From assembly GCA_030386875.1 (NCBI GenBank), contig CM059567.1, positions 51,568,020 to 51,632,019 on the forward strand: a stretch of 64,000 bases of DNA, read 5' to 3'. Positions 22,028-33,248 of the stretch are shown here, one piece after another (positions within the stretch are counted from its first letter, which is position 1; each line of letters begins with the position of its first letter). The position numbers and the translations under genes were made by a program. The DNA is from Morinoia aosen. Lineage: Eukaryota > Arthropoda > Malacostraca > Amphipoda > Talitridae. The notes below the pieces were generated by a model. That model saw only the letters and a program-made list of their open reading frames with translations. It was not told where the DNA came from and did no database searches.

Positions 22028-22282
22028 CTTGTAGGTTTAGAGAGTTGGCTTTCTTGTATAAACGAGGGTTGAACACCTTCACACTCTATGAGGGAATATT
22101 ATATTCTTAGTTTGATGATTAATATGTTGATATCACATTTGAATCCTCATGGCGAGAGAGGGTACCCATTCAGGCTAGAAGTACATTCTTTCTAACAATA
22201 GGCACTTTGTTTCGGAGCGAGCGGAGCGAGCGCAACGCACATCCTCACCATATGGAGTCTCAGAGGACACGACCTTAAACGA

Positions 22283-22772
22283 CCTTAAAAAGGTCGTTGA
22301 ACTCCGGCGATGCTTGATGATCGATCCTGTGAATTTTTGCGCTACTCAAGTTTGCTCGCTCACAAGGAATTTCTGTTTGTGTAGTTTGGATGTACAATCT
22401 TGCATTTGCTGTGTCGACGTTGATTTTGTTCGCGTGTAGGAAATCAATGCCTATGATTGGTTGACCGACATCGGCCACCACAAAATCCCATCTCACGAAC
22501 AATTGAGGGGCGAGCTGAATGCTTCTTCCTGCCGTCCCGTACGAAGCTATTGGAGTATTGTTGGCTGCTAGCAGATCGTAGGACGGAAGTCTGGTCGAAC
22601 ATTTTCCGTCGGGCGGGATTAGACTGACCGCCGAGCCAGTATCGACCAGATATCGGACGTTGTTCGCGTCTTTAACGTACAACAGCTCGCCTGCTCTTGC
22701 CTGCGCGAAAGATGGGGCGCTTACCATCCTCCGCGGCCGTCGTTTCCCGCAAAGCTGCACGGTTGCGTGCAA
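22283..22772 (-). pseudogene. Protease frame of unit b, cut by the LINE
   Basis: Same aspartic protease as unit a (DTG in LVDTGSAVSLIP), nearly identical apart from a few substitutions (for example near 22451 and 22612). The frame is broken after EFNDLFK by the LINE that begins at 22282. The rest of the stub survives at about 17101-17150 next to LTR b. Confidence 0.8.
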
Positions 22773-23539
22773 TTTCTTGCACGATCGCCAAAGGTACGGT
22801 GGTAGTAGCAGTAAACTTGTTCGAGCCTGCTTCCTTTGTTAGCGTTTTGGACGTTTCTGGGTGCCGGGGCTTGATTCCGCCAATTGTCTGCTTGGTGGAC
22901 ATTTTCTTGCGGGCGTAACGCCTTTCCTAACATTTCTTTGAGTTCTGCTATCTCCTTCATAGCTGCGTCGAATTCGGCTCTTGACACTGTCGGAGACGGT
23001 GATGGCTTGACAGCGTTAACGGTGAGGGGCTCGGCAGTTGAGGACCGACACGCGGATTGCCTTGCTGTGACTTGATCGGCAATCTCCCTGTACTCTTCGT
23101 CCGTTTTTCCTCTTCCTAAAGCTTCAATCAGTGGCTGTGCTTCCACTGGCAATTTTGAAAGGTGCATCGAGCGGATGACTGACGGGGGTAGCGGAGCTTG
23201 TCTACAGTTGTTGAGACGCGTCATTTCCAGGAGCAACTCGGAAGGAGTATTGTCTCCCAGCGTTATTTTAACGATGGCGTTGTAGTTTGTTTCTTCGTCG
23301 TGACGCACGAAACGTTGCGTCAACGCCGCCTTTAATGCGTCGTATTTATCGTTTGCCGGGGGGTTCAATAGTATCTCTTGTACTCCGGATACAATGTGCG
23401 TGGGTAGTCCTCCTAGGAGCGCCCCGAACTTCGAAGCGTCGTCCAGGTTCGGGATTTGTGCGAGAAAAACATCGCAGTGAAGGAGCCATCCCTTGATGTC
23501 ACCACTGAAGGCGGGTAACCGGACATCTCTCCCAGCCAT
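22721..23539 (-). CDS. Gag of CsRn1-type element (unit b)
   Basis: 272 codons, ATG start, translated sequence identical to the unit a Gag, including the C-x2-H-x9-C-x3-C box at 244-261. The overlap with the protease frame in the -1 register is the same. Complete identity at protein level with unit a points to recent duplication of the whole array unit. Confidence 0.85.
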   Translation of the reverse strand: MAGRDVRLPAFSGDIKGWLLHCDVFLAQIPNLDDASKFGALLGGLPTHIVSGVQEILLNPPANDKYDALKAALTQRFVRHDEETNYNAIVKITLGDNTPSELLLEMTRLNNCRQAPLPPSVIRSMHLSKLPVEAQPLIEALGRGKTDEEYREIADQVTARQSACRSSTAEPLTVNAVKPSPSPTVSRAEFDAAMKEIAELKEMLGKALRPQENVHQADNWRNQAPAPRNVQNANKGSRLEQVYCYYHRTFGDRARNCTQPCSFAGNDGRGGW

Positions 23540-23572
23540 GCTTCCACCTGCCGGTCACTCTGGGGTCACCAG

Positions 23573-24124
23573 TGTGGTGTTCTCCCTCAGGCTGCTTTAC
23601 ACTCCGGGCAGACTTGTGAATATCGATAGACTTGTGAAATATCTTTGCCCGAAGTGAGTGCCTGAGGTGCAAACGAACCGGCAAGGTGAGGAAAACACAA
23701 CTGGAATAAACGCCGTATTATTATGAAGATCGCCGACAATAATGGCACAAGGAAATATTACAGTCGAGTAATACAGTGACAGATGACGTCTTGGCGGACC
23801 GACGGTTGTCGGGGAGACGCTGCGTGGTTGAGGGACGAGAGCAGACCGGTGAGGCTGCTGCTGGCCGAAGGTCTCCGACCAAGGAGTACCAGAGGCGGTA
23901 GCGGAGAACTGGTGCGACTAGCAAGCAACCAGACGTGGCGGCTGGCTGTCGAGGAGGTGGTGAAGCCGACGGGTGAGGTGCTGGCGGAGCGTCGAGGCTT
24001 AGTGTGAATATCAGGGCCGCTGAGAGTGTACTGTGCTCCGCTGGCTGCGCGGCTGTTTATATAGGCCTCGCTGGAGGTTGACTCCACCCGGCCGGGTCTC
24101 TGATTGGCGGGAACGCCTGTTTAT
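23573..24124 (-). mobile_element. LTR c, outer LTR missing about 13 bases
   Basis: Matches LTRs a and b up to AACGCCTGTTTA (24124). It then switches to TTTTCACGTCGG instead of CTTCTTGCCTTACA, so the outermost bases, including the TG terminus, are lost. The switch point lies in a motif that is also the start of the GC-rich tandem repeat that follows. Confidence 0.8.
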
Positions 24125-24250
24125 TTTCACGTCGGACCGCGCGGTGTATTGAAGCGTGCGAGGGAACGCCTGTTTACTTTCACGTCGGACCGCGCGATAG
24201 CATGCGACGGAACGCCTGTTTACTTTCACGTCGGACCGCGCGGTGTATTT
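24109..24250. repeat. GC-rich tandem repeat at the array edge
   Basis: The unit GGAACGCCTGTTTAcTTTCA plus CGTCGGACCGCGCG occurs three times (about 24110, 24165 and 24210) at 45-55 bp spacing. A reverse-complement relative is at about 28896-28935. The first unit overlaps the end of LTR c. Confidence 0.75.
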
Positions 24251-24700
24251 TTCCCCGCCTCAAACACTGGAGTTTCGTGTGGTCTCATCTCCAACCATGA
24301 AGCGTGCGAAGGTTGTGGTGGTGTGTGTTCATACCACCACACATTTTTCTTATATTCGTTTTCAATACGTATATATATGAATATGTGTGTTGGTGTGTGC
24401 GTGAGTATGTACGTGTGCGCACGCAAACATAAATGTTTATGTATCAGTGTAAACATGTACACGTTTCGCACACATATATGCGCACATGTACATATATCGG
24501 TTTCTATTTCTACTTTTTGCATAAAAAGCAAAACCTCAAGACACATTACATTTTACCTAAAGCTCTGCGATCAGTTAACACTGCACCAAATTTCAGAAAT
24601 AAACAAATTGATTGCGCTTGCTTTATGATTTATAAATCGATCTATCACGACCCCGAAGGGCATTTCTGTGAACAGAAGAAATTAAAAAGTATAAACAGAC
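24251..24700. repeat. Microsatellite-bearing repeat
   Basis: TTTTTCTTATATTCGTTTTC, a TA/GT microsatellite (about 24365-24500), then GGTTTCTATTTC parallels 13930-14050. Both continue into similar non-coding sequence, for example TCTGTGAAC near 24668 and TCTGTGAATCGG near 14147. The open frames across it (24104-24628, 24226-24546) are composition artefacts. Confidence 0.5.
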
Positions 24701-25085
24701 AAAGGAAATAAAGCACTCGTGCAAAAATTATCTCTATATTTGTATGCCGAACAAGCCATGCATTTCAATTTTGAGTGTAAGTTTGTTTACGCATTCCTAG
24801 ATGTGCGTGCTGTGTTGCGCGATGTTCTTTACAAATTATTTCGAGATTTTTTTTTTCTCAATACTTAATTGCCATTTACGGTGTTGTTTCAATCTAGTAC
24901 GGTGTAGCGTTTTTTTTGTATTTTTCCTACTTCGATGATCTTACAAATAATTCGAAAAATACTAAAGAATTCTTCGAAACTGCCAAGTTCTTAGTTGAAA
25001 TTATCGAAGTAGGAAAAAGGCAAGAAGCGCTGTACCGGAATCTCTTGGAATATAAAATATCCAAGAGATAATATTTCTCATTTCT
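24701..25085. other. Spacer with no gene seen
   Basis: AT-rich. An imperfect inverted repeat near 24925-25030 (CCTACTTCGATGATC...GAAGTAGG) is the only structure noted. Confidence 0.4.
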
Positions 25086-25119
25086 CATTCAACTACCCTT
25101 GACAGAGTTAAACTATTAG

Positions 25120-25550
25120 CATGACCCGTATGGTTTGTCTATTAGTACGCCTCGTATATTTTTTCTATTAATATGCCTCGTATGGTCTATCTATCTGTAC
25201 ACCTATGATAGTATTGTCTAATATTACATCTCGTATAGTTTGTCTATTATTAAGCCTCGTACGGCTTATCTATTTGTACACCTCGTATGGTTTGTCAATT
25301 AGTATTCCTCGTATGGAACTTTGTTAGACTATTAGCACACCACGTGTGGTTTGTCTATTATAGTACGCCTCGTATATTATGTCTATTAATATGCCTCGTA
25401 TGGTCTATCTATTTGTACACCTCTGATAGTTTATCTATTAGCACACCTCATATAGTTTGTCGATTATTATGCCTCGTATGGCTTATCTATTTTTACACCT
25501 CGGATGGTTTGTCAATTAATACTCCTCGTATGGAACTTTGTTTTAGGACG
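25120..25550. repeat. Short satellite: 33-bp units in a ~215-bp higher-order pattern
   Basis: Repeating variants of CCTCGTATGGTTTGTCTATT plus AGTAC. The block ending CCTCGTATGGAACTTTGTT at about 25325 recurs with the same order of variants, ending at about 25541. This implies a dimer of a roughly 215-bp higher-order unit. The reading frame at 25287-25649 is a translation of it. Confidence 0.75.
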
Positions 25551-25649
25551 TCTTATATTAAGAAACTTTTAAAAGCCAATATGTTGGCATGTATCTCATG
25601 TGACAACTTGGAAATAAACGGTTTTGTTTTGTTTTGTTGTTTGTTATAA

Positions 25650-27871
25650 CATGACATGCAAAAAATTCTTCTATCGAGTCATTTTTCTGAGAAGCTCAGT
25701 AATTTTTATGCTCTAGTTGATGCATCAGATACATTTAAAGCGTAGTGTCAGTTAACCCGTCGCCACGTCCTGGACTCTTAGAAGGTCGGCAAAGCTAGCA
25801 CATGTTTCACATCAGCAAACCTAGGGTTGCCATATATGGTCTTAAGCGTCTCGTTGAGCGCTATTCATTGGTGTAAGGTAAAATTAGGTGGGAGGAACAG
25901 GGAAGGAGAGGTATCAAGCTCAAATCTGTATGAATTCTTCTGCTCAGTCTGGAGTGTAGCTACCGGCGCTGCACAACCTCTTAGAAGGCCAGCAGTGTAG
26001 CTGAGGCATACCAGCACACACTCTGCCTCTAAGAAGGTCGCAATCATTTTTATTTTCTTATGTTTTTTGTTCCAAAAATGGGAGTCCAAATCCACAGATT
26101 TACTACTACGCAAAAAATAATACCACCATTGTATTCGGGAGGAAAAGCTCTATGCATATCAAACTCTTTACAAACAATGAAACTGCTAGATAACAGCCTA
26201 TACACAAAATTAACTAAAAATAATAACTGTGTTTTACATATAGTGCACATAACTCCGGAACTATTGGACCTGAAAAAAATTCACATACCACAAGATTCAG
26301 CAACTCAGAATCTATGAAAATGCATCATAAAAAAACATAAAAGTGCAATAAATAAAAAATGGCCAGTGATTTTCTGATTTTGTTTTTTTGTATTTTACCG
26401 AAATAAAAACTCGAATTTCGTAGATTTTCATTGGGGTAGCAGTATTTTTTTCCCCACTGACAGAAAGAGCAACTCTCTCTCTTTACAATGAACCCCCAAT
26501 GAAACATCTAACATGATTAATGAATGTACAGCAAGTTGCACAGTTGACCCATTTTCTTCAAACCTCTTGGTAGGTCGACCATGTGGAGACGGGTTAAAAT
26601 AATCGTCTATGACTATTTGCAGTGGGCACACCATTTAGCGATGCTCTCGTATATGAACTTGAAAGCGAAAGTCGAAGACACGAACAAGGGGCATTTATTA
26701 CGGCCCAGAGTTGTCCGTCTCACTCACATGCGTACATTTTTCCTGTATTTTTAGTAAATTTTCTCCTTTTTTAACACAACGCATTCCCATATATATGTCA
26801 TATGCATTCCCATATGTGCTAAAACATGCTTTTCATGCAGAACATTGAACCTAAGCCTCAAGGGAGAATACCACCTATCTTAATCTCTAAAAAACACCAG
26901 ATTACTTATTAAGCTAATTTAATGCATAGCATATTACTTAATACACTTTATTTTTGTACAACGGTTGAAACTTTCTTCAGTGTCGGGTTACAGCTCGCTA
27001 GATCAGCGAGCACGTCAGTACCAAAATAACTCAAACAGACATATACAAAATTAGAAAATATTCATGTTTTCCCACCCTTAAAATATGTCAGCGAATAATG
27101 AAGGAACATTGGGAAATTTTTAAAACATTATGCACCATCAAGTTATTTCTTATATGTACACAAATACCGAACTTCAGATAAAAAACGTCTGGTTGATTTC
27201 AAACTTCATGAAAACTAATTGGTCAAATATTCATAAAATAAGCGTTTCTTCGATATGAAATGTGAAACATGATTTAATTCTGTCTGATTTAATAATAGAT
27301 CAGTGTGTACCGAAATTAGGTTTACACTGCATGTGCTCACAGCAGTTGCACGTTCCTATGTCCGTCTGAGGTAATTTAACGTCCATGAACGTGAGCTGTT
27401 GCAGCTTGGTTGTGAGGGTTTTTCGCGGAACTGAACGTAACTCATGGATTTTCCTGCTGCAACTAGTATTGCGTGCTATTACTAGTCATTGGTAAGATAA
27501 ACTGGCGTTTCGTGCTCTAATTTAGTATACTTGAAAGCAAGATCCGCCGCACAGAAAATATCTTCTTGTCATCATCACTTCTGAGTAAGTGTCGTAAATA
27601 TTTCATATGTGCATGTTTTTGCATGTGCTGTGTGCCAAATAACGCAATTATTACTCATTTTTTCCGCATATTTAAAGAAAAACAACTATTATGTCCAAAA
27701 TAGTTTTTTTTTAATGAGTTTATTCATATTACCTTGGTCAATAAGTAACAATAAAATTGCCCCATTTGCAGTGTACTTGCCTAGGTAGTGAAATAAATCA
27801 TAATCAAGAACATAAAATGCTAAGTTGATAGGTTTGCAAATTATTTCCTTGAATTTTTCAATATAAATAAG
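25650..27871. other. Spacer with no gene seen
   Basis: No supported coding region or RNA gene. A small direct repeat, GCATTCCCATAT, occurs twice near 26784 and 26806. Confidence 0.4.
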
Positions 27872-28147
27872 GGTCAATATTGAGTTGAGGTGATGTGGGG
27901 AAACTAAGCATTCCATTTTCTAACAATCACTTGAGAAGCCCATTTAAAAACGTTTTACACGAATAACATTTTTTCAGTTGATGCTTAACTAGTTTTTGAG
28001 TTAACGGTTAGAGCAGTAAATTAGCACGCCAAAAGAAGCGGGCGCATCAAGCGAATTTAATTAATTACGTTCTTAAATGGGCTTCTTAGGTGATGATGTG
28101 AAATGGAATGCTTAATTTTCCCACATCACCTAAACTCTATATTGACC
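27872..28147. repeat. Foldback element 1
   Basis: Arms of about 85 bp: GGTCAATATTGAGTTGAGGT and GAAGCCCATTTAAAAACG on the left are matched in reverse complement on the right (CGTTCTTAAATGGGCTTC, ATATTGACC). No coding content. Confidence 0.8.
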
Positions 28148-28992
28148 TAAACAAGGATGGGTAAATGTTGAGGACTTGACCATAATTGATTTTCTAGTTT
28201 TGGATGCCTAAATATTGTTAATGAGATGAAAATAAACAAGTTTTCTTCAATGCACTTTCCGTTGGAAATGAGTATTTTACAAGTTATGGCGGTAAATGAG
28301 TTACCGGAACTCCAGTGTTTGAGGCAGAAAAAAATGGTAAATCTGAAGGAGATGACAGTTGTCGATTTTCCATGTTTTGGTGCCTGAACCTAAATAATTG
28401 AATCAAAATAAACAAGTTTTCTTCAATGCACTTTTCGTCTCAAATGAGTATTTTACGATTTATAGCGGTAAGTTTAGTTTCGTCATTGATGACGAATGCG
28501 CTCGAATAAACAGTTACTCATCGATTTTCGAATTTTTGTTGCTTGAAACATGGTAATAACATCGAAATAAACGACTTTTCTTCTATACACTTTTTTCGTC
28601 AAATGAGTATATAACGAGGTATAGTGGTAGGTTTGGTTTCGTCTTTCAAAGACAGAGCGCTGGAAGCGAGACGCCATTGCAGTATTGCCATACAACTCGA
28701 TCAAAGAATTTCTTTCCGCTTCAAAGACTGGAGTTGCAGTAAGTCATTTACCGCTATAACTAATAAAATACTCACTTGAGACGAAAAGTGCATAGAAGAA
28801 AACTTGTTTATTTTGGTGTCATTAACCATGTTTAGCCATTACAATTTGCAAAATCGACAACTGTCATCTCCTTCAGATTTACCAAAAAAATATACCGCGT
28901 GGTCCGACGTGAAAGTAAACAGGCGTTGCCGTGCGCCAACTAAGCCGACTTTGCCATAACTCCACTGTTTGAGGCGGGAAAAAATAAATAAG

Positions 28993-29376
28993 AGAAGCAA
29001 ATCCCCTATTTCAAACGTGAAGAGGTTGGCTCGTGAGGGTTAGCCACAGTTCTTTCAGTGAAAATTATAAAGAAAGGTTGTAACCGACCCATTACGTCGA
29101 ATGATACAAAACACATGTAGCCATCACCGCTGCTTCGAGGAACTGGTGGCCTTGAGATGACCGCAGGTCCGTCCGTGACTTCAACCCCGGTATAGTGTGG
29201 GTTCGACGTATCTGGGAACGTCTGAATTAAGTCTTTCGCATCGAAAATATAACTCGTCATCTCATTAACTATGTTTATGCATAGTAGAATTTCAATTGAT
29301 TTATAATTTTCACTAAATTAACTGTGGCTTCCCCTCACAACCCAACCTCTTTACGTTTGTAATAAGGTGATGCTTC
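28993..29376. repeat. Foldback element 2
   Basis: Arms about 28993-29070 and 29300-29376 (GAAGAGGTTGG, TGAGGG, AGCCACAGTT, GTGAAAATTATAAAGAAAGG and reverse complements). The centre, about 225 bp, is unrelated to that of foldback 3 although the arms are homologous. Confidence 0.75.
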
Positions 29377-29788
29377 CCTTATTTATTTATTTATTTATTC
29401 TTGCCTCAAACACTGGAGTTCCGGTAACTCATTTACCGCTATAACTTTAAAAATACTCATTTCCGACAGAAATTGCATAGAAGAAAACTTGTTTCTTTTG
29501 ATCTCATTAACAATATTTAGGCATCGAAAATTTGAAAATCAATTATGGTCAAGTCCTCAACATTTACCTAAGAATGTAATACATGTTGAGAACTGACGGT
29601 CAATATTTACCTAAATGTTGTCAACGATTTTTATAATTTTGTTGTAAAGAATCAATAAAGAAACACATTTAAGAATGTTTTACAAGAATGACGTTCTGCT
29701 TGCTGATGCACTATTTTTCAATTATTCAACTTTGAAGTTGGCTTGTGCACGCCAGGGAAGTGCGTGCACCTAGCGTAGTTTGATTAAT

Positions 29789-30078
29789 AACGGAAGCTAA
29801 CCTCCTATTACAAACGTTAAGAGGTTGGGTTGTGAGGGGTAGCCACAGTTCTTCTAGTGAAAATTATAAATAAAGGTTTCTAGTTACGTCCATTTACATG
29901 GACTCCAAGGTGACTGCTGCCATGGCGCCACCCGGTACCTAAGATGGCAGCAGCCATCTTGGAGTCAATGTAAACGGACGTCACTAGAAACCTTTATTTA
30001 TAATTTTCACTAGAAGAACTGTGGATACCCCTCACCACCCAACCTTTTTACGTTTGGAATAGGGGGTTAGCTTCCGTT
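29789..30078. repeat. Foldback element 3, nearly complete palindrome
   Basis: A 290-bp inverted repeat. The left arm starts AACGGAAGCTAACC, and the right arm ends GGTTAGCTTCCGTT. Pairing continues through GTGAAAATTATAAATAAAGG and into the centre (GACTCCAAG...CTTGGAGTC). Arms match foldback 2. Confidence 0.9.
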
Positions 30079-32167
30079 TCTACTGCAAAAACAATGACTG
30101 CTTTTGGGCAAGAAAAGCCATTCGGGAGCGCCGTTTGTATAACTTCAAACTTGAATAACTCAAAAACTAAGCATTTGCGAGCATATTGTCATTCATGTAA
30201 AACGTCTTAAAATTCACTATATTACCTATCTATAGCAACAAAATTATGAAAATCGTTTTCAACATTGAAGTAAATATTGACCGAACTGACTAATCAACTT
30301 ATGAATTTTTGTTGCTTTTATCATGGTAATTAGAACAAAATAAGGTCAATATTGAGTTTCATGCGCTCTCGGAAATTGAAAATTCTTTTCCTAAGAATCA
30401 CTAAGGAGCACATTTCAAAACATTTTATACGAATGACATTCTGCTTGCTGATGCATAGTTTTTGAGTTATGCAACTTTGAAGCTATAGTACCTTACGACG
30501 TATCTAAAAGTGAAGGAATGGAGTCGTAAATATGCTGTAATACGGGATTGATATAACGATGGGTGAGGTTAGCTTAGGTAATGTTAGGTTTGTGAAATAA
30601 ATGGTAAATCTGAAGGATATGACAGTAATCCATTTTGTAAATTTCAATGCATTAACATAGTTAATTTAATCAAAACAAACATGTTTTCTTCTATGCACTT
30701 TCCGTCTGAAATGAGTATTTTATTGGTTATAGCGGTAAATGACTTGCCGCAACTCGAGTGTTTGAAGCGGAAAGAAATTTATCGATCGGGCGAAATGGCA
30801 GAGTCTCGCTTTCAACACGCTTGTCATCAAAGACGAAGCTAAACTACCGCTCTACCTTGTTAAATACCCATTTGACGGAAAAAGTGTATAGAAGAAAAGT
30901 TGTTTATTTCGAAGTTATTACCGTGATTCAAGCAACAAATATTCGAAAATCGACGAGTAGCTGTTAATTCGAGCGCATTCATCATCAAAGACGAAACTAA
31001 ACCTACCTCTATAACTCATTAGATAATCATGTCAGTTGGGAAGTGCATATAAGAAAACTTGTTTATTTTGCTTTAATTAATTATGTTTAAGCACCAAAAA
31101 GTGGGAAATCGATTACTGTCATATCCTTTAGATTTACCCTCATTTGCCCCAAAAAATGCATAGAAGAAAAGTTGTTTATTTCAATGATACAGGCCACATA
31201 ATTTCAAAAATCAATTAGTTGCATCTCCTTAATGTTAACCACGATTTTTCTTCTATGCACTTTCCCTGTGGGGAATGAGTATTTAATGAGCTATAGCTGT
31301 AGGTTTAGTTTCGTCTTTGATGACGAATGCGGTCGAATAAACTGCTACTAATCGATTTTTTGAATTTTTGTTGCTTGAACCACGGTAATAACATTGAAAT
31401 AAACTATTTTTTGTTCTATACACTTTTTGCGGCAAATGAGTATTTTGTGAGTTAGAGCGGTAGGTTTAGTTGTTGCGCAATTGAGCTGTTAAGAGTACGT
31501 TTAGTTAATAACACGATAAAGGTTATCACCAATAAATAACGAATTATAGCAGTATGTTAATTTTCGTCTTAGATGGCGGAAATGCGTTTGATTAATCGTG
31601 CGCGTCGGAAGGGAGAGTCCATTGTAGTGTTTCCGTCCGACGCGCTTGATAAATTACTTTCCGCTTCAAACACTAGAGTTGCGGTAAGTAATATACCGCT
31701 ATAACTCGTTAAATGCTCATTTCCTGTGGAAAGTGCATGGAACAAAAATTGTTTATTTTGATCTAATTAACTATGTTTAGGCACCAAAAGTGAAAAATCG
31801 ATTGTTTATTCCCTTAACATTTACCCAAGTGGGCATGACCCAACAATGCTGCGACTAAGCAAGCGACTGTATGATGTTTTTCTTATCTGAACGTGATTAT
31901 TGTATCACAAAAATAACGCATCAGCGAGTAGAATGTCATTCGTGTGAAATGTTTTCAAACGTATTCCTTTAGTGATTCTTTGGAACAGAATTTTTAATTT
32001 TCATTAGTGCATTCAACTCCATAACGACCCTCATTTCTAATATCTTCCAGCCAACGACTTGAATCTCGCAAGTGTTTTATTAATTACTGCCCTTCTCAAA
32101 TATTAATTTTACACTTGTGAATGGCATCACAAGAAAACTGATAAATACTCTTCTTGCATATGCTTAA

Positions 32168-33018
32168 GGGGACCGTACTCCCCAAAAAAAAAATCCTAAA
32201 CTATTCGACCGATCTTCATAAAACTTGGTGTAGGTATGTAAAATTGAACAAGGATTAAGATTGGACTCGTGTGTTTTTCCCATTTTCCCCATAGAAAACA
32301 TGTTATTCAAAGAAAACGTCAAAATAAGGGGTCCAAGGAAAATCTATGGACGTAATCAGATTTTTAGATACAGAGATAATATTGGTATCAAAAGAAGCAG
32401 AAATGTATTCTCTACAACGTGACGTGGAGTTATGTTGAATTTTTGAAATACTTTTTGGAAAAAATGATAAAATACAAAAATTTGACAAATTTTCACACTT
32501 TTCCCGACAAAAGAAAATGTAGCTCATTTTCTATTCCGAAAATGAATAAAAGCCCACGTCATCTTGTAGAGGATTAAATTCCGGTTCTTTTGATACTAAA
32601 ATCATAACTGTAGCTCAAAAACTGAAAACTACCCTAGGTGTAGAAGCTGTAAATTTCAATTGTTCAGGAGAGCCAATTGTTCAGGAGAGCCAGGAGAAAG
32701 AGGGGTACCGTACTCCCAAAAAAAATCCTAAACTATTCGACCGATCTCCATGAAACTTGGTATAGGTATGTAAAATTGAACAAGGATTAAGTTTGGACTC
32801 GTGTGTTTTTCCTTTTTTCCCCATAGAAAACGTGTTATTCAAAGAAAACGTACATATAACATATATACGTACATTTTAACACAACCCCCTTTTTGACCCA
32901 CTTCCTGTGGTCTTCAGGGTGTAAAACGTCACCAATATGTCCGCTACGTATATACGTACATTTTAATGAATGAAAACGAAATTTGAGAGTGTCTCGATTT
33001 TTTGGGAGTACGGTTCCC
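32168..33018. mobile_element. TTAA-flanked MITE-like element (851 bp)
   Basis: Left end GGGGACCGTACTCCC after TTAA (32164-32167). The right end GGGAGTACGGTTCCC before TTAA (33019-33022) is its reverse complement at 14 of 15 positions. The left 160 bp are repeated directly from about 32703, so it is a composite or partial tandem duplication. A palindrome occupies 32350-32627. There is no transposase. TTAA duplication suggests a piggyBac-mobilised element. Confidence 0.7.
32350..32627. repeat. Foldback core with diverged arms
   Basis: GGTATCAAAAGAAGC and CTCTACAACGTGACGTGG on the left are paired by CCACGTCATCTTGTAGAGG and TTCTTTTGATACTAAAATC on the right. The outer arm GTAGCTCAAAAACTG is shared with the palindrome at 2802-3073. 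Confidence 0.7.
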
Positions 33019-33022
33019 TTAA

Positions 33023-33244
33023 CCCTTTAACGCCCCAGAGGACACCAGTGTCCTCTTTCAAAATTCCCCTTCAATATATTTTATTTCTTATTCAATTAGT
33101 TTCCTAATGTGTTCTTTGAAGTTCTCTGCCGAGTGGCAGTTCTTATCCCATCCTGATATCGGTGACTGTCAGATGCCAGCGCCAGTTTAGTGACGGTGGT
33201 TGTGTTAACGGTAATATGAGTACAAAAATTCGGACGTTAAAGGG
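33023..33244. mobile_element. piggyBac-type MITE (222 bp)
   Basis: Perfect 10-bp terminal inverted repeats CCCTTTAACG/CGTTAAAGGG, flanked on both sides by TTAA (33019-33022 and 33245-33248). Ends starting CCC next to TTAA are the classic piggyBac form. It abuts the preceding element and shares its TTAA. Confidence 0.85.
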
Positions 33245-33248
33245 TTAA

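Larger units (their letters stand above)
17150..22282 (-). mobile_element. CR1/L2-like LINE with two intact ORFs
   Basis: A 5.1 kb insertion in the pol stub of unit b. The stub stops after GGGAACTCCTT and resumes at CCTTAAAAAGG (22283), whereas in unit a it is continuous at 15240. The minus-strand 3' end carries two copies of a 9-bp unit (AAATTGTTT), the kind of short tandem tail typical of CR1/L2 elements. ORF1 (21191-22027) and ORF2 (17538-20540) are both uninterrupted, separated by about 650 bases. The target duplication is very short or ambiguous (CCTT). Confidence 0.8.
28155..31860. repeat. Field of about 11 copies of an unclassified repeat in both orientations
   Basis: The core is a TTCTTCTATGCACTTTcCGTC word followed by AAATGAGTATTTTA and TATAGCGGTAA. 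Copies: plus orientation near 28240, 28415, 28570, 30680, 31245 and 31405; minus orientation near 28755, 29440, 30860, 31020 and 31700. Ends recur in two versions: a CTCcAGTGTTTGAGGC/GCG end and a TTTCGTCTTTGATGACGAA end. No frame is maintained. Palindromic elements are interspersed (28993-29376, 29789-30078). Confidence 0.65.

Noticed and set aside
24104-24628. 174-codon frame
   Set aside because: It runs from the LTR edge through the GC-rich tandem repeat and a microsatellite; composition artefact.
25120-25550. CRISPR-like array
   Set aside because: Units are contiguous degenerate variants without unique spacers, and the context is a eukaryotic genome.
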